64,000 nt of DNA. It comes from Siphlonurus alternatus (taxonomy: Eukaryota > Arthropoda > Insecta > Ephemeroptera > Siphlonuridae). Shown one piece after another: positions 61,369 through 64,000 of this stretch. The notes under the pieces were generated by a model that was not told the origin of the DNA, ran no database searches, and worked only from the letters and a program-made list of their open reading frames with translations. The stretch lies in assembly GCA_949825025.1 (NCBI GenBank), contig OX463778.1, positions 22,501,551 through 22,565,550 on the forward strand. Reading direction: 5' to 3'. The first letter of the stretch is position 1; each line of letters starts with the position of its first letter. The position numbers were made by a program, and so were the translations under genes.

Positions 61369-63620
61369 ATCGACTGTCATTGTGGTTCGAACAATGGAAC
61401 GAATGCGAACAAACCGTGGCGCTTTATTCTTTATTAAAGCGCCTCTCACCTCAGCAAGGTCGATTTTGCTCGTTGGTTCTTGAGCAATGTCTTGCAGACT
61501 GCTCGGAATTACAACTTCAAGAACAACGTGCCAATAATCCTGGTAAGAAAAATATTCAACCTTATTGTTTTCTACCTATCCCCTTTTCATATAGGTTTCT
61601 TTTGGATATAGCGATAAAATCAATTTAATTTAATCAAGTTAAAATTTCGGTGCATTCTTTTTATTCTGTATTTAGTATTCTCTTTATTGTTTATCACTCA
61701 AAGAATTTGTAATTTAGATAGCAGTGCCTATTCATAGTCGTGGAGTAAACAGATAAAGTGTAAACACCAGCCGCCTACAGCCTCCCTCCACATCTCTCTC
61801 TTCTTGAAGCTTGCCTCTCCCCAGCCCTCCTCTCTGCTGGTCTAGCAGTCACCTCTCTCCTCTCTGGCAGGCTTACTAGACCTCCCCCTCTCCTACAGAC
61901 TGCAGCAAGTGCCGCTGCATCCAAGCTTACCACAAAATGTCCATGATTTTTTTATATATATATTTATTTTTTTTAATATAAAATTTATTGAGGGAGGTCA
62001 GTTTTTTTCAACATTGAAAATTTGTCTATTCTAATTGAAGATGTTAATTGTTTAGCACTCAATTGTTTATTGAATTTTCTTTAATTAAATTAAGTTTTAA
62101 TTAATTGTTATACTTTGGAATACAGGCAGACACAGAAAAAAAACGGGGGGTGTTTTTTTTTTTTTTTTTTTTTTAATAATACTACATACACATGTGAGAA
62201 AAGGCTGACCATGTTAAATTCAAAATTCTCTCCTTCCTGTTTCCACATACAATTAATTCATAATTATAATTACTAAACTTTATTATTAATATTTTTGATG
62301 CAATGTTGTTTTCACCTGAACATAAATTTGAAAAAAAAAGTTATATCGGCAAAATGTGATTTTGAAATGTGACTTATGAAAAGTCACATTTCATAATGCT
62401 TTACTATTTCAGATATTTCTACTTGCTTATATTTAAAGCATCCAAACATCATTCCATTACCAATACTTAACAACACAAAATTTGAATTAGCTTTGCTCCT
62501 ACATGTAATTTTATTTCTTCAAGGGTTAATACTGACAATGAGATGTTGGTTTCAGGCTTTGTGTCAGGACTGCTAGGTGAGGGAACGAGGGAGGGCTCAC
62601 TACCTGTCTCGCCTTTACTTAACCACCTGCTGCTGTTGCGGCCTGGTAATGCTGACGCCAAGGCCTGCTACCTCTCTCTGATCCCACGAGTCCTGGGGGC
62701 AGCCGTGGAAACGGGCATCAATATTGAGTCTGCCAGACAACTGCTCTCGTACAGCTTGATACATCCCGCCATAAGCACGGATGACCGAAGGGTCCTCACT
62801 CAGTGGCTGAGACACCTGGAAGATCGTATCTCAAACCCGGCACCTCTGGCGGTACCTCAGCATGAACAAGGCAACAATTGGGATATATTGGGAGGAGCAC
62901 ATCACAATGGCCAAAGTAAGTGTAACTTTTTATTTGTGGGAGGGGACACTTTTTTTTATTTATTTCCTTATACTGTTTGAGAAAGACAGTTATAAATTTA
63001 GGATGTAAATAAAAAATGATGTTCTTCATTTTAAAAGGATGGTGAGCATTTTTTTATATGAATTTTCCTTTGAATAATCATTGTTCAAGTATAGTCACTG
63101 CGCACTAATGAATGTAGTTATCTATGGTAACAAGATTGCATAGGTACCTCCAAACTGCTTGCTGTATTAAGAGTTACTAGATTTAGCAACAATATAATGA
63201 TTCAAGGTTAATGTATACAGCTACTATATTTTAATGTTTGCATGCTTACTTTACGACGTGACGCTAACAGTGAGGTGGTGGTGTTTCAGTGGGGTTCCTG
63301 TCTGACTGTCAGCCTCGTGTACGACGTAGCAACAGCCTAACTCCACCTGTGAGCATCCCCCAATCAACAACAGATCTCAGCAGCTCGCAGGTATGCTGCA
63401 GCTTTGAGAGAGGAGGGTACGAGAGGTTGTGACCTGGTGTAACTGTTGCAGGACGACCTGTGTGCGCGCCCCAAGCCGCGCAGTTTCTCGCTATCTTCGG
63501 AGCATGCTCCCCTCTCACCACAGAGCTCTCTTGCTTCTTCAGGCAGTGGATCCGAGTCCCACCTTGATGAGTTGAGGTCCCATGCCAACCACTTTGCCAG
63601 CGATGTCTGTGGAATGAGGG
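61350..63620 (+). CDS. smg: Smaug/SAMD4 RNA-binding translational repressor (5' part only)
   Basis: Four coding exons join in phase: 61350-61542, 62556-62915, 63290-63390 and 63452-63620, ending mid-codon at the window's right side. The protein starts [20 protein letters not shown], followed by [64 protein letters not shown] and [11 protein letters not shown]. Then come [14 protein letters not shown] and [20 protein letters not shown]. All of these are landmarks of the SAMD4 N-terminal half. The SAM domain that binds CNGG hairpins in target mRNAs would follow the last exon and is outside the window. Smaug recruits the CCR4-NOT deadenylase and represses translation. ATG 61350 matches the family start, but the frame stays open to the acceptor at 61323, so an earlier start in an upstream exon is possible. 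Confidence 0.93.
61790..61905 (+). other. Pyrimidine-rich tract in smaug intron 1
   Basis: About 115 bp of mostly C/T sequence (CCTCCCTCCACATCTCTCTC and onward) in the first intron after the initial coding exon. It could bind polypyrimidine-tract proteins or be a remnant of simple repeat; no exon borders are evident. Confidence 0.35.
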
Positions 63621-63687
63621 GTGAGTTTTTTTAAAAGTTTTTTCTTACTGTAAATAATGATAAATAATAATTTTAGATAAGTGTTAA

Positions 63688-63866
63688 GCAATTATGTTAT
63701 TTGTTAGTAATGGGGTACTGACCGGTATTTGAGTAGCAATATTACTAAAAAGTACTGTGAATTTTATGAAGAACGAGCAATTATGTTATTTGTTAGTAAT
63801 TGGGTACTGAACGGTATTTGAGTAGCAATATTAGTAAAAAGTGCTGTGAATTTTATGAAGAACGAG
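63688..63866. repeat. 89-bp tandem duplication in a smaug intron
   Basis: Units 63688-63776 and 63777-63866 both start GCAATTATGTTATTTGTTAG and end GAAGAACGA, with only a few differences. Confidence 0.9.
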
Positions 63867-64000
63867 CCCTATTAGAGCATTCTACAACAATTTGCTGATT
63901 TTAGATGAATTTTTAAAGCTCTTTTTGATGACGTCACAACATTGCTTCCTAAATGGGAAAATGCATCAGTTAACATCGCTAAAATGAAAAGTTATTGAGG

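Overview
This is a very AT-rich piece of an animal nuclear genome, most likely from an arthropod. The protein-coding exons are clearly more GC-rich than their surroundings, introns have GT...AG borders, and the spaces between exons are crowded with short inverted-repeat transposons, 5'-truncated LINEs and simple repeats. There are no bacterial-style operons. Species cannot be decided from the window. Exons were joined by hand from reading frame, splice borders, phase and remembered family similarity, without alignment software or transcripts.

Six genes can be supported. From left to right: CCZ1 (minus strand, 1-6007, its 3' end lies outside the window); a complete eight-exon gene for a MIF4G-domain translation factor with a PAM2 motif (plus, 21171-31576, 448 aa); YPEL5 (plus, two exons, 35020-36290); an intronless, intact copy of fizzy-related/Cdh1 just downstream of YPEL5 (plus, 36490-37857), probably a retrogene; a complete nine-exon gene for a 634-aa HEAT/ARM-type helical-repeat protein I cannot name (minus, 45818-55218); and the 5' part of smaug/SAMD4 (plus, 61350-63620, continuing past the right edge). 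The genes have unrelated jobs (Rab7 activation, translation, GID/CTLH ligase or related YPEL functions, APC/C activation, mRNA decay), so nothing suggests a functional cluster.

The most striking object is at 7634-18791: an 11.2-kb, almost fully palindromic element bounded by a perfect 9-bp target-site duplication (7625-7633 and 18792-18800). Its two multi-kilobase arms meet at a spacer of roughly 150 bp near 13.0 kb. Some blocks of the arms are almost identical and others have diverged. The left arm has collected several small hairpin transposons, and the right arm holds a truncated LINE and a recent 269-bp tandem duplication. No transposase is visible. It looks like a giant long-TIR (Mutator-like or foldback) element, and if transcribed it would make a very long hairpin RNA.

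Around the genes there is a swarm of small hairpin elements. At least seven families use TTAA target sites, two 348-bp copies of one family lie 10 kb apart, and hAT-like elements are also present, one of them in the CpG-dense presumed promoter of smaug. Many of these elements carry the CRE octamer TGACGTCA, which I count 17 times in the window.
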